64,000 nt of DNA. It comes from Salvia splendens. Lineage: Eukaryota; Streptophyta; Magnoliopsida; Lamiales; Lamiaceae. Of this stretch, positions 43,313 through 52,440 are shown one piece after another. Made by a program: the position numbers and the translations under genes. Each line of letters begins with the position of its first letter. Within the stretch, counting starts at the first letter, position 1. The stretch is taken from assembly GCF_004379255.2 (NCBI RefSeq), contig NC_056041.1, positions 2,604,001 through 2,668,000 on the forward strand. The letters are read 5' to 3'. The notes under the pieces were generated by a model. It was not told the origin of the DNA, searched no databases, and saw only the letters and a program-made list of their open reading frames with translations.

Positions 43313-43448
43313 AACACGATGAAATTTTTTCGCTGAGCTGTAAATACGCAGTGATAGAAGCGAAATGAAGATTTCATTTATTAAAACTTGTTCGGCATAC
43401 AATTCTGCTGCCCTACGAGAAGGCGTTACGCCATTACAAAGGACTATT

Positions 43449-44204
43449 CTACTGTCCCTGGTTGCTAAAGTTGAGCCATCTATTCACAAAATCCTCGTGA
43501 AGCCGAGTTCGGGCGTTCTCGGCAGCTGAAGAATAAGCAGGTCGACGAGATGCTCTAATCGACCTACCGCCTCTTCCCTGAGCCCGGGAAGCTCTAGCAC
43601 CTCGGCGGCGAAGAGTCTCTTCACGAAGCATTTGTTGATCTTGCTCACTCATAATCACAGCTCCTCTACGAACCTGAGTCCGTTCTCGTCTTGACGTTTC
43701 CGGCTGTTCCTGAGTTCGTTGCTGACTTGGAGTAGGGTCTTGAGCAAGTGAATCAGGGGTTTGAGCTGGAGTGCGACCATCTGTTGGCGGGAAATGCCTA
43801 AGGAATCTCTCGATTGAAGGACGCCGGGAAAGAATGATGTCGTACCGAGAAGCCCAGCGCCGCAATGATGTCACGACTTGTTGGCAAGCCGAGCTCTCCA
43901 GCGCATTGTTCCTCCGGAGTACGTGATATTCCTCCCACAGTTCGTCAACTCGTTCCTGAACTTCAGAGATGGTCATTCCCCCGCGCCTGCAGATGAAATC
44001 CTCATACGCAGTCCTCTCAGCGACGGCAGTGTTCAGCTCGGCCTCCAGATCTTTCTTTTCGGACTCTAAGTCCTTATTGTCGGCCTCCAGCTTCACTGAA
44101 CGAGCCAAGAGTTCGTCATTCTTCACCTGGTCAGCTATGGCTCTTTTCTCAGCTTCGTCTAAAGCCGAAGAGTACAGCCGCTTCCAGTGAAGTACCTCCA
44201 GCTC
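43449..44204 (-). CDS. Antisense coiled-coil exon of gypsy B (candidate alternative terminal exon)
   Basis: Counterpart of gypsy A 8451-9242. The acceptor (CTTAAG before GAGCTGG) and the frame are kept; 36 nt of the Glu/Gln/Arg repeat are missing in frame. It has a coiled coil and then a low-complexity tail. Function unknown. Confidence 0.5.
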   Translation of the reverse strand, partial: ELEVLHWKRLYSSALDEAEKRAIADQVKNDELLARSVKLEADNKDLESEKKDLEAELNTAVAERTAYEDFICRRGGMTISEVQERVDELWEEYHVLRRNNALESSACQQVVTSLRRWASRYDIILSRRPSIERFLRHFPPTDGRTPAQTPDSLAQDPTPSQQRTQEQPETSRRERTQVRRGAVIMSEQDQQMLREETLRRRGARASRAQGRGGRSIRASRRPAYSSAAENARTRLHEDFVNRWLNFSNQGQ

Positions 44205-44428
44205 CTTAAGAGTTCAGAATATAGAGCAGCTATGTCAGTTCGGCATTTCAGATTACTGAGCAGGTAGTAAACCACAACAGGAGTAAAAGAGAGTACGAAA
44301 GGCTATACGAAGACACAAGAGCAGAAAGAAGAATTTTTTCATTCATAAGAAAAAAAATTTTTCTACACAAGGGCTTCAAGGCCGTTTTACAAGAAGGAAG
44401 AAACTAAACTAAGAGAAGGGAGACGAAA

Positions 44429-46289
44429 TCATACTCCGCCAGCTTCGTCTCCGCCTTCTCGGTGAGGTTCAACTTCCTTCTCCTTGTCTGCTTCAGCTTC
44501 AGCCTCGGCCTCCCTGCTCTCCCCAGCCTGCTCGGCGCCACCGTAGCCGATCTGCTGCGCCTCCTGCTCGGCCTGCTCATCGCCGGTCTGCCGCTCATGC
44601 TGCTCGGTCTCACCCTCTCCATGGAAAATTGGAGCGGGTGAAACTGACCCTATGGAGGCAAAAATAGCCTCCATGTTCTCATCGCGGTCAGCTCGGCAAC
44701 TACGAACTTGGTCTGCAGAAAGCAGGACCGAGGACGAAGCAAGCTCCTCAAGCACCGGCAGACTCTGAAGCCGAGCTGCTATCTCTCGGCCGTACAGCGG
44801 CAGGATGACTTCGGGACCCTGCTCGGCTTTATCGGTCATCAGTTTCAGCAGATCACCGACAAAGACTGAAAATTGGTTGCTCAGAAAGAGTTTCTCCGCG
44901 AAAGCACGGAGAACCTCCCCTTGGGCAACCACGGCGGCAGCATCCCTCCGTTTCGTCTGCTCTCGCTGGATGACGAGCTGGTTTTTGGCAAACTGAGCTT
45001 CATCCTGGGCCGAGATCCTAGCAGCTCTGGCCTTCTCAAAGTTGGCCTCAGCCTGTTCGGCCCGATGACAAGCAGCCGCCAACTTCCTCTGCATCTCAGC
45101 ATAGTCATTGGACGCTTTGGAGAGTTCGACGGCGACGAGCTTGGAGAGCATATCGTTCCTCTGAAAATGGATAAGGAAAAAAGTCAACAGAGGGCACCAA
45201 AAATACAGGAAAGAAGCAAAGCCAAAGAATCAAGAAGACAATTCACCTCGGCGAAGTCCGTGGGCCATGCAAAAGGCTCACAGACATTTTCCGAAGGGGG
45301 CCCCATGACGATGTCTCTCTCCGACGCTCTTGGGGGCTTCTGGGCCTTCCCCTTCCCCTTTGCCGAAGTCGACTCCGGCTTCTTCGGATCCGAAGAGGTT
45401 TTTTGTCTCTTCGGAGTCCTCTCGGCATCAGACGCCGAGCTGGTGGTTTTCGGCCTCTCCGGCTCCTTGGACTCTGAAGATTTGCGGCTCAGCTTATTCA
45501 ATATGTTCACTACCGAAAAACAAGGAAACAAGGTTAGTTTTCGCCGCTAAAGCAGTAAGGCATAAAAAAGAAATCCTCACCCTCAGTCTATTCGTCCGAA
45601 GACGAGATATTGAACACGAAGTCGCCCTTGACGAGCTCAATTTCCGAGTATTGTTTCCTAATCATAGGAATCTTATTGAGCTCGCCCTCGAGCTCGGCCA
45701 ACGGTTCTAACCGAGGATGAGGAATCACGGACTTCGGCCCTCTCCAAGGAAAGCCCGGAGCCGAAGTCCTATTATAAAAAAAGAAACGGTTTTGCCATTT
45801 CGGCCACTTGGTTTTGCAGAAGGCCCTAAAAGGCTGTAAGGGGATCAAGTAAAACCAAGATCCTTTCCTTTTAAACTGGAAAAAATTAAGGATTGCCCGC
45901 AGAGACAGATCCTTATCTAGCCTACGGAGTTCGGCAGCAAAAGCCGACAAGTGCCTCCAAGAATTCGGAGTCACCTGACCTAAAGGGAGTTGAAAAAAAT
46001 CAAGAAGCTCTACAAAAGGTGGGGGAAGAGGGAAACGAAGCCCGCATTCTAAGCAGGCTTCGTAAACGGTGGCATAACCCTCCGGCGGGTCGTTAGCCCT
46101 ATGATCATCGTCGGGAACCACCGCCTTCCCCCCGGGAAGAAGATATTTTTCGTGTAGAGATATCACGGTGTCCTTACTCAAGACGCTGTGAAAGTATTCT
46201 ACAGTCTTCTCCCCGGACTCTTTCCGGCTAGAAGACCCCTTGCCCCCTTTCCTACCGCTACCTAACTCAGAAGAAGAAGAAGAAGACAT
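44429..46289 (-). pseudogene. Antisense spliced gene of gypsy B, interrupted in exon 1
   Basis: Exons correspond to those in gypsy A: 45581-46289, 45247-45509 (263 nt, the same length) and 44429-45160 (732 nt, the same length). All four splice sites keep GT and AG. A TAG at 45588-45590, seven bases before the exon 1 donor, replaces a GAA codon, so the product would stop after the Transposase_28-type domain. Exon 2 and both introns differ from gypsy A at roughly 10% of positions, far more than pol. Confidence 0.7.
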
Positions 46290-46628
46290 GGTTCTTACTC
46301 TTTGCAAAATCTGAAGAAATTCTGAAGAAATTCTTGAAAGCGGAAGGAAATTTTTACGCAAAAGAGACAGAGTGCAGAAGAAGCAATAGCAAAAGTATTC
46401 AAAGGATGAAGAAAGGGCGTATTTATCAGATTCGGAGAAGATTTCAAAATCATCGCACCGTTTCGAATCCCACCTTTTTAGGATTCAACGGCCGGATTTT
46501 ACTGTCGCATTTAATGCAGTCACGCGCAAGGCACGTCCCCTGACGTCAGCCTCCCCCGTACCTTTATCAAAATGCCGAAGTGACTCGCTTCGCCGAAGTG
46601 ATTCACTTCGTTTTTCGGGGGGGGGTAG

Positions 46629-47230
46629 TGATGGAGTACGGACTAAACAAGCCCAACAGCAGTGACGGCCCATCAGCCCAAAGCCCAAGGAAGAGTATCA
46701 GTTCGGCATTACCAAAGAGTTCGGCCCCAGCCTACAGCTCGGTAAAAGCCGACCAGTCAAGCTCTACTCTCAGATCGGCTAAAGCTGCTCGGCAATAGTT
46801 CAGCAGTTCGGTCTCAGTATTCGACCGAACTGGAAGATAGTCAACTCATGCAGGATAGTGGACCAAGTACAGAGATAGTGGACTCATGCAGGATCTCATG
46901 CAAGATAGTGGACCCATGCAGGATCTCCATGACCTCCACGACATCCACAACCATCATTAGTGGTGATGCAAGCCACGATCTTAGTTCAATGTATAAATAG
47001 AACTTAGATCAGATAGAAAAGGGTTAAGTTCTAAAGAAGTTCTCTAGAGATCAAATATCAAATAGCAAGTCTGTATTGTAAGCTGTAGAAAACAGATCAA
47101 GCAATATAACTCTGCCCTCTTTTCTTCCCGTGGACGTAGATTTACCTCAGTAAATCGAACCACGTAAATCTCTGTGTCGTGATCTGCATTTTCCAGCATT
47201 CATCACCATCAAAAATTCGCCAAACCATCA
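46629..47230 (+). repeat. Gypsy B 3' LTR
   Basis: 602 bp from TGATGGAG to AACCATCA, with a TATA box at 46992-46999. It is preceded by the paired GAAGTG dyads and nine G. Its promoter faces the copia polyprotein that starts at 47500. Confidence 0.95.
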
Positions 47231-47235
47231 TAATT

Positions 47236-47384
47236 TCTCGAGTGATCAATAAAGAAACACACCAGATTCTGCCCGTGGATGTAGGCTTACGCCGAACCAC
47301 GTAATTCGCTTGTGTTCTTCCTTGCATGTTGTCATTTCATTAATTTGCATTTCGATCATCACAACCGTAGGTTCGTTCTTCACA
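47236..47384 (+). repeat. Copia 5' LTR, right part
   Basis: Completes the split copia LTR (402 + 149 = 551 bp, against 568 bp for the 3' LTR; the 17-bp difference is one minisatellite unit). Contains AATAAA near 47250 and the CGTGG...CCACG hairpin at 47274-47301. Confidence 0.93.
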
Positions 47385-47387
47385 ACG

Positions 47388-47406
47388 TGGCGCCGTCTGT
47401 GGGAAA
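47388..47406 (+). other. Primer-binding site of the copia element
   Basis: TGGCGCCGTCTGTGGGAAA begins three bases after the LTR end. It is identical to the gypsy A site, whereas Tnt1-type copia elements usually prime from initiator tRNA-Met (TGGTATCAGAGC). Confidence 0.8.
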
Positions 47407-47499
47407 TTCGTCCACTGAATTGATCGAGAAGGCATAAAGTTTTGGGAGTTCTTTCTTTGTTTTTTTTTTCCTCAAGAAGGCGCTCAACCTGTTTGAATA

Positions 47500-50400
47500 A
47501 TGGCTGCAGCAAGGTTTGATGTTGAAAAGTTCACAGGCCGAAATGATTTTGGCCTATGGAGGCTGAAGATGAAAGCAATCTTGATGCAACAGGGTTTATG
47601 GGAAACCCTAAATGGTGGAGGCAGTAATGAGGAGGAGAAGCCCGAGCCTGATGAAAAGGAGAAGGCAAAGGCTCAAGACAGAGAGTACAAGGCATATAGT
47701 ACCTTGATACTCAACCTCAATGACAGAGTCCTCAGAGAAGTTTCAAAGGAGGAGACAGCGGCTGGAGTTTGGTCCAAGTTGGAGTCATTATACATGGCCA
47801 AATCCTTGGCAAATCGGCTGCACCTGAAGCAGAAACTTCTCACTTTCAAGATTGCTGATGGAAAAGGTGTGTTGGAACAGCTCGAAGAATTTGGGAAATG
47901 CATCGATGATCTTGAGAACATTGATGAAGAGATTAAAGATGAGGACAAGGCTCTGATGTTGTTGAATTCCTTGCCACCAAGTTATGAGCATTTCAAGGAT
48001 GCTATACTTCTTGGTAGAGAGTCCAAGATTGGATATGAAGAGGTGTACTCTGCTCTAAAGCTCAAGGAAATCCAGAAATCTAATCCAAAGTCCACTGAAA
48101 TGGTGTCTGAGAGTCTGAGTGTTGCTGATCACAAGAAGAATGTGAAAAGAAAGTCACAGAAGAAGCCATGGAAAAACAAGACAGCTGACTGGAAAGAGAC
48201 CAGATCATGCCATCACTGCAAGAAACCAGGCCACATAAAGAAGAATTGTTGGGTTTGGAAGAAGAAGCAGGCCGAGGAAGAGAATGGCAAGAACAATGCT
48301 AATATTGCAGAAGAGTTGGTGGTCCCGGAGGCTCTGTGTGTGACTGAGGACATGGAAGAACTTCCATGGATCATGGATTCTGGATGTAGCTTCCACATGT
48401 GTCCAACTAGAAGTCATTTTGAGGAAATCAAGAATGCAGCTGGATCAGTTTTGTTAGGAAATGACCAGATATGCAGAATCAGAGGAGTTGGGTCCATCAG
48501 GCTTAGACTTCATGATGGCTCCATCAGGTTACTCACTGGTGTGAGGTTTATTCCAGAGATTAAGAGGAATTTGATCTCTATTGGAGTGTTGGATGCAGCA
48601 GGATATAATTGCATATTATCTGATGGGATTATGAACATCGTCAAGAATGGTGATGTTGTTATGATGGCTGAGAGAAAGAGAAGCCTATACTATCTAAAGG
48701 CAAGTGTGGTTACTGGATCTGTGAATCTGGTGCAGGTATTAGACTTAAGAATGTGGCATCTCAGACTCGGACACTTGGGAGAAACTGGAATTAAAGAATT
48801 GGCCAAGAAGAAGCTGATTAAGCTGGAAAATCCCAATGAGCAGTTGGGTTTGTGTGAGCAATGTGTGCTCGGAAAGAGTAAGAAACTGCCCTATGGAAGA
48901 GGAATTCACAGCTCAAAGTCACCACTAGACTATGCCCACAGTGACTTGTGGGGCCCAGCTACACCAGCTTCATTGGGTGGAGGTAGATACTTTCTATCCA
49001 TTATTGATGATTTTTCTAGAAAATTATGGGTGTTTATCTTGAAGGAAAAGTCAGAGACATTCATGAAATTCAAGGAGTGGTGTAGGGAAGTGGAGGTGGA
49101 GAAAGGGTGTTCTTTGAAGTGTTTAAGAACTGATAATGGGCTGGAATTTCTGAGTGGGGAGTTTGATTCTTTCTGCAAGCAGAAAGGTATGAAGAGGCAT
49201 AGGACATCTCCATCTAATCCCCAACAGAATGGAGTTGCTGAGCGCATGAATAGAACCATCCTAGAGCGAGTTAGATGTATGCTCTTTGGCTCTGGAATGG
49301 CTAAGAGATTCTGGGGTGAGGCTGTGAGTATGGCAGCAGTTCTCATCAATAGAAGTCCTTCTTCAGCTATAGCTTTTGACACTCCTGATCAGAGATGGTA
49401 TGGAAAGGCCATGGATTATTCGAATATGAAGATTTTTGGTTGTATGGCTTATGCACACATCAGGCAAAGTAAGTTGGAGCCAAGGGCCTTGAGATGTGTG
49501 ATGATTGGATACCAAAAGGGAGTGAAGGGCTACAGACTGTGGTGCATAGAGCCAGGAAATCAGAAAGTTATTATCTCTAGAGATGTGCAATTTGAAGAAA
49601 GTAGGATGCCATTTCTGGAAAAGACTCAAGAGAGCCAGAGGCCATCTCATTCTGAGAAAGAACCAGAGCCTGAGAGGATGGTGGAGATGGGTGTTCCAGA
49701 ACCTGAGGAGGCTGAGGAATCAGTTCAGGTGGAGGTTTCTGGAGCAGATAGAATTGCTGAGCCTGAACAGCAGATGGGAAATCATAGTGAACAAGAAGAA
49801 GCAGATGCTGATGTCTTGAACCCTGAAGAAGAGCAGCAGGATTTGGGTGACTATGTTCTAGCCAGAGATAGGGTCAGAAGAATCCCTAAACCATCTACAA
49901 GATACAGTGAAGAAGAATACTTGCTATATGCACTATGTGTTGCAGAAAACATAGAGTATGCAGAGCCTTCAAGCTTCAAGGAAGCTATGAGTTCTAAGGA
50001 GAGCAAGCAGTGGATGGAGGCTATGATAGATGAAATACAGTCCCTGATCAAGAACAAGACATGGGTGCTTGTGAAGAGACCTTCCACACAAAAACCAGTG
50101 AGTTGTAAGTGGATATACAAGAAAAAGTTGGAGGTTGGGAACAAGATTAGGTTCAAGGCTAGGCTTGTAGCTCGGGGGTTCACACAAGAGGAGGGAATAG
50201 ACTATAATGAAGTATTTTCTCCAGTGGTAAAGCATGCCTCAATCAGAATTTTGCTAGCTATAGTTGCTCAAAGAAGTTGGTTTTTGGACCAACTTGATGT
50301 GAAGACAACCTTTCTTCATGGAGAGCTTGAGGAAACTATATACATGAATCAGCCAGAGGGATTTGTGATACATGGGAGTGAAGATAAGGTTTGTCTACTA

Positions 50401-51534
50401 AAGAAAAGTCTATACGGTTTGAAGCAAGCAAGTAGACAATGGCATATCAAGTTTGATGAACATATGCAGAGTATGGGATTTATAAATTCCAGATATGATA
50501 GTTGTGTCTACTTCAAATCAAAGTCTGAGGGACCTGCTGTGTATTTGCTATTATATGTAGACGACATCTTGCTTGCTGGACCAGATAGACAGGAGCTAGA
50601 TAGGGTGAAAGCCTTATTGAAAAAGGGATTTGAAATCAAGGATCTGGGGAGTGCTAGCAAGATTTTGGGAATGGATATATTCAGAAATGCAGATAAGAGG
50701 GTGTTGTGGTTGTCCCAAGAAGGCTACATTCAGAAAGTACTGCACAAATATCAGATTGACAAGAGTAGAGCAACCTCAGTTCCACTATCACAACAGACTA
50801 AGCTGTCCAAATCACAATGTCCCAGAAATCAGCAAGAAGAAAGAGAGATGAGCCAGATACCTTATTCCAACATAGTTGGGAGTGTGATGTATATGATGAT
50901 ATGCACAAGGCCTGATATTTCTCATGCGGTAAGCGTGGTGAGCAGATACATGTCCTGTCCGGGAAGAGAGCACTGGTTGGCTTTGAAAGGGATTCTCAAG
51001 TATCTCAAAGGAAGTAGTGATCTGGGAATAATGTTCAAATCAGAGAATGAAGGAGATAAGGATAGCATTATTGGGTTTTGCGATTCAGATTATGCAGCTA
51101 ACCTTGATAATAGGCGCTCACAATCTGGGTACATATTTACCTTGTTCGGCTCCGCGGTGAGCTGGAAGTCTAATCTCCAATCCGTGGTGGCTCTATCGAC
51201 GACGGAGGCAGAGTATATAGCTCTTGCTGAGGCAGTAAATGAAAGCTTCTGGCTTAGGGGTATAGTTGGTGATTTTGGGGTGAAGCAAGAGAATGTTGTG
51301 ATCAAGTGCGACAGCAATAGCGCGATTTGTCTCTCGAAACATCAGACATATCATGAACGCAGCAAACATATAGACGTGAGGCTGCATTTCATTCGAGATG
51401 AGGTTGAGAAGGGTGCGGTGAAGATTGAGAAGGTCAGCACCGAGCACAATGCGGCTGATGCACTTACTAAAGCCCTACCAAGATCCAAGTTCCGACATTG
51501 CTTGGATTTGGTTGGGGTGGTCCGAAATTTGTAA
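47500..51534 (+). CDS. Gag-Pol polyprotein of a Tnt1-like Ty1/copia element (intact)
   Basis: A single 1344-residue frame with the copia order Gag, protease, integrase, RT, RNase H. Gag (about 1-230) has the UBN2-type FTGRNDFGLWRLKMKAIL start. A CCHC knuckle CHHCKKPGHIKKNC is at about 236-249. The protease site is MDSGCS near 290. The integrase zinc finger lies at about 415-465, and its core residues appear in HSDLWGP, RTDNGLEF and QQNGVAERMNRT. RT has YVDDILLAG near 1015. RNase H shows DSDYAANLDNRRSQSGY and STTEAEYIA. No lesion is visible, so proteins could still be made if transcribed. Its own U3 promoter is now 10 kb upstream because of gypsy B. Confidence 0.95.
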   Translation: MAAARFDVEKFTGRNDFGLWRLKMKAILMQQGLWETLNGGGSNEEEKPEPDEKEKAKAQDREYKAYSTLILNLNDRVLREVSKEETAAGVWSKLESLYMAKSLANRLHLKQKLLTFKIADGKGVLEQLEEFGKCIDDLENIDEEIKDEDKALMLLNSLPPSYEHFKDAILLGRESKIGYEEVYSALKLKEIQKSNPKSTEMVSESLSVADHKKNVKRKSQKKPWKNKTADWKETRSCHHCKKPGHIKKNCWVWKKKQAEEENGKNNANIAEELVVPEALCVTEDMEELPWIMDSGCSFHMCPTRSHFEEIKNAAGSVLLGNDQICRIRGVGSIRLRLHDGSIRLLTGVRFIPEIKRNLISIGVLDAAGYNCILSDGIMNIVKNGDVVMMAERKRSLYYLKASVVTGSVNLVQVLDLRMWHLRLGHLGETGIKELAKKKLIKLENPNEQLGLCEQCVLGKSKKLPYGRGIHSSKSPLDYAHSDLWGPATPASLGGGRYFLSIIDDFSRKLWVFILKEKSETFMKFKEWCREVEVEKGCSLKCLRTDNGLEFLSGEFDSFCKQKGMKRHRTSPSNPQQNGVAERMNRTILERVRCMLFGSGMAKRFWGEAVSMAAVLINRSPSSAIAFDTPDQRWYGKAMDYSNMKIFGCMAYAHIRQSKLEPRALRCVMIGYQKGVKGYRLWCIEPGNQKVIISRDVQFEESRMPFLEKTQESQRPSHSEKEPEPERMVEMGVPEPEEAEESVQVEVSGADRIAEPEQQMGNHSEQEEADADVLNPEEEQQDLGDYVLARDRVRRIPKPSTRYSEEEYLLYALCVAENIEYAEPSSFKEAMSSKESKQWMEAMIDEIQSLIKNKTWVLVKRPSTQKPVSCKWIYKKKLEVGNKIRFKARLVARGFTQEEGIDYNEVFSPVVKHASIRILLAIVAQRSWFLDQLDVKTTFLHGELEETIYMNQPEGFVIHGSEDKVCLLKKSLYGLKQASRQWHIKFDEHMQSMGFINSRYDSCVYFKSKSEGPAVYLLLYVDDILLAGPDRQELDRVKALLKKGFEIKDLGSASKILGMDIFRNADKRVLWLSQEGYIQKVLHKYQIDKSRATSVPLSQQTKLSKSQCPRNQQEEREMSQIPYSNIVGSVMYMMICTRPDISHAVSVVSRYMSCPGREHWLALKGILKYLKGSSDLGIMFKSENEGDKDSIIGFCDSDYAANLDNRRSQSGYIFTLFGSAVSWKSNLQSVVALSTTEAEYIALAEAVNESFWLRGIVGDFGVKQENVVIKCDSNSAICLSKHQTYHERSKHIDVRLHFIRDEVEKGAVKIEKVSTEHNAADALTKALPRSKFRHCLDLVGVVRNL

Positions 51535-51595
51535 GTATGGGAAGGAAGGTGGAACTGGTAGTGATGGATCTTAGATTGCTCAAAGGTGGAGGATT

Positions 51596-52163
51596 TGTTA
51601 GTGTTTGAGCTCATCAAGATCGGATTGAGCTGGTGGAAGAATCAAGTCAGGAAATAGCCGTTGGGAACCAAAACAGGAACTAGCCGTTGGAAACGGTTAT
51701 AACCGTTTTTCGGCAAAGGAAGCTGTTCGGCAAAAGGAAGCTGTTCGGCAAAAGGAAGCTGTTCGGCAAAGGAAGCTGTTCGGCAAAGGAAGCTGTTCGG
51801 CGGTTTTCTTGATCGATACTTCTTAAGGGAGTTGCGATTCATTCCAGAACCAACAACAACAGAAATCAAAAGTGATAGAGAGAGAATTCAAGAGAGGAAG
51901 TGTTATCTTTCAGCTGTGCGTTTTTAGCTCTCGAAGCAAGAAGTTTTCGGGCGAGTTGAGGGTTTTCCATCTTGTAAATTCTTGAGAGTTTTGAGTGCTC
52001 TTATGTTTGTAATTTCTCGAGTGATCAATAAAGAAACACACCAGATTCTGCCCGTGGATGTAGGCTTACGCCGAACCACGTAATTCGCTTGTGTTCTTCC
52101 TTGCATGTTGTCATTTCATTAATTTGCATTTCGATCATCACAACCGTAGGTTCGTTCTTCACA
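51596..52163 (+). repeat. Copia 3' LTR
   Basis: 568 bp, TGTTAGTG...TTCACA, with five minisatellite units (51708-51801) against four in the 5' LTR. It ends 277 bp before the MOT1 start codon, on the same strand. Confidence 0.95.
51708..51801. repeat. 17-18-bp minisatellite in copia U3
   Basis: Units TTCGGCAAAGGAAGCTG, some with an extra A, run head to tail. Copy number differs between the two LTRs of the same element. Tandem boxes in U3 act as enhancers in Tnt1; a similar role here is inferred. Confidence 0.8.
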
Positions 52164-52440
52164 GAATTCATATTGCATTACGTTGTAGTACTACTCTTTT
52201 TTGTCATTATTATTCAAGGTAAAAATAAAAACAAGAGTAATCGAGCTCGGTATTAACGTGGAGTAGTAAATAGTATTATATAGTTTCATCTTTCTGTTAT
52301 TAAAAAATTATGTTTCTCATTATTTTTTTTTTAATTTTGTGGAGTAATAATCATTTTTTTACTACTACTAATTGTGTATATACATACACATGTCATCGGT
52401 TCACATGCAAAATTCAAGCACCTCACCGCAACTGACAACA
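52164..52440. other. Short MOT1 upstream region
   Basis: Only 277 bp separate the copia LTR from the MOT1 ATG. A TATATAG sequence near 52278 is a possible TATA box, about 160 bp before the ATG. The original distal promoter is now left of 37100. Confidence 0.45.

Larger units (their letters stand above)
37507..47230 (+). mobile_element. Gypsy B: Tat-type Ty3/gypsy element nested in the copia 5' LTR
   Basis: Flanked by the 5-bp duplication TAATT (37502-37506 and 47231-47235). LTR copies differ at two positions over the shared ~596 bp. Relative to gypsy A it has a complete RT-RNase H-integrase frame, but the 5' LTR tail, primer-binding site, leader and first part of gag are deleted. The protease glycine codon is TGA and the antisense gene has a stop in its first exon. 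It cannot prime its own reverse transcription. It belongs to the same family as gypsy A but has a distinct LTR subtype. Confidence 0.95.
37105..52163 (+). mobile_element. Tnt1-like Ty1/copia LTR retrotransposon hosting nested gypsy B
   Basis: TG...CA LTRs are flanked by the perfect duplication GAATT (37100-37104 and 52164-52168). Without the nested gypsy B (37507-47230 plus its TAATT duplicate) the element is about 5.3 kb. Outside a 17-bp minisatellite the two LTRs look identical, so insertion is recent. It holds one open polyprotein, a primer-binding site and a polypurine tract (AAAGGTGGAGGATT) directly before the 3' LTR. Its 5' LTR is split by gypsy B, so its own promoter no longer adjoins the coding region. 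Confidence 0.95.

Noticed and set aside
52372..52440. Upstream start for MOT1
   Set aside because: The upstream in-frame starts have weaker context and would add a hydrophilic leader not typical of the family. The ATG at 52441 has A at -3 and G at +4.
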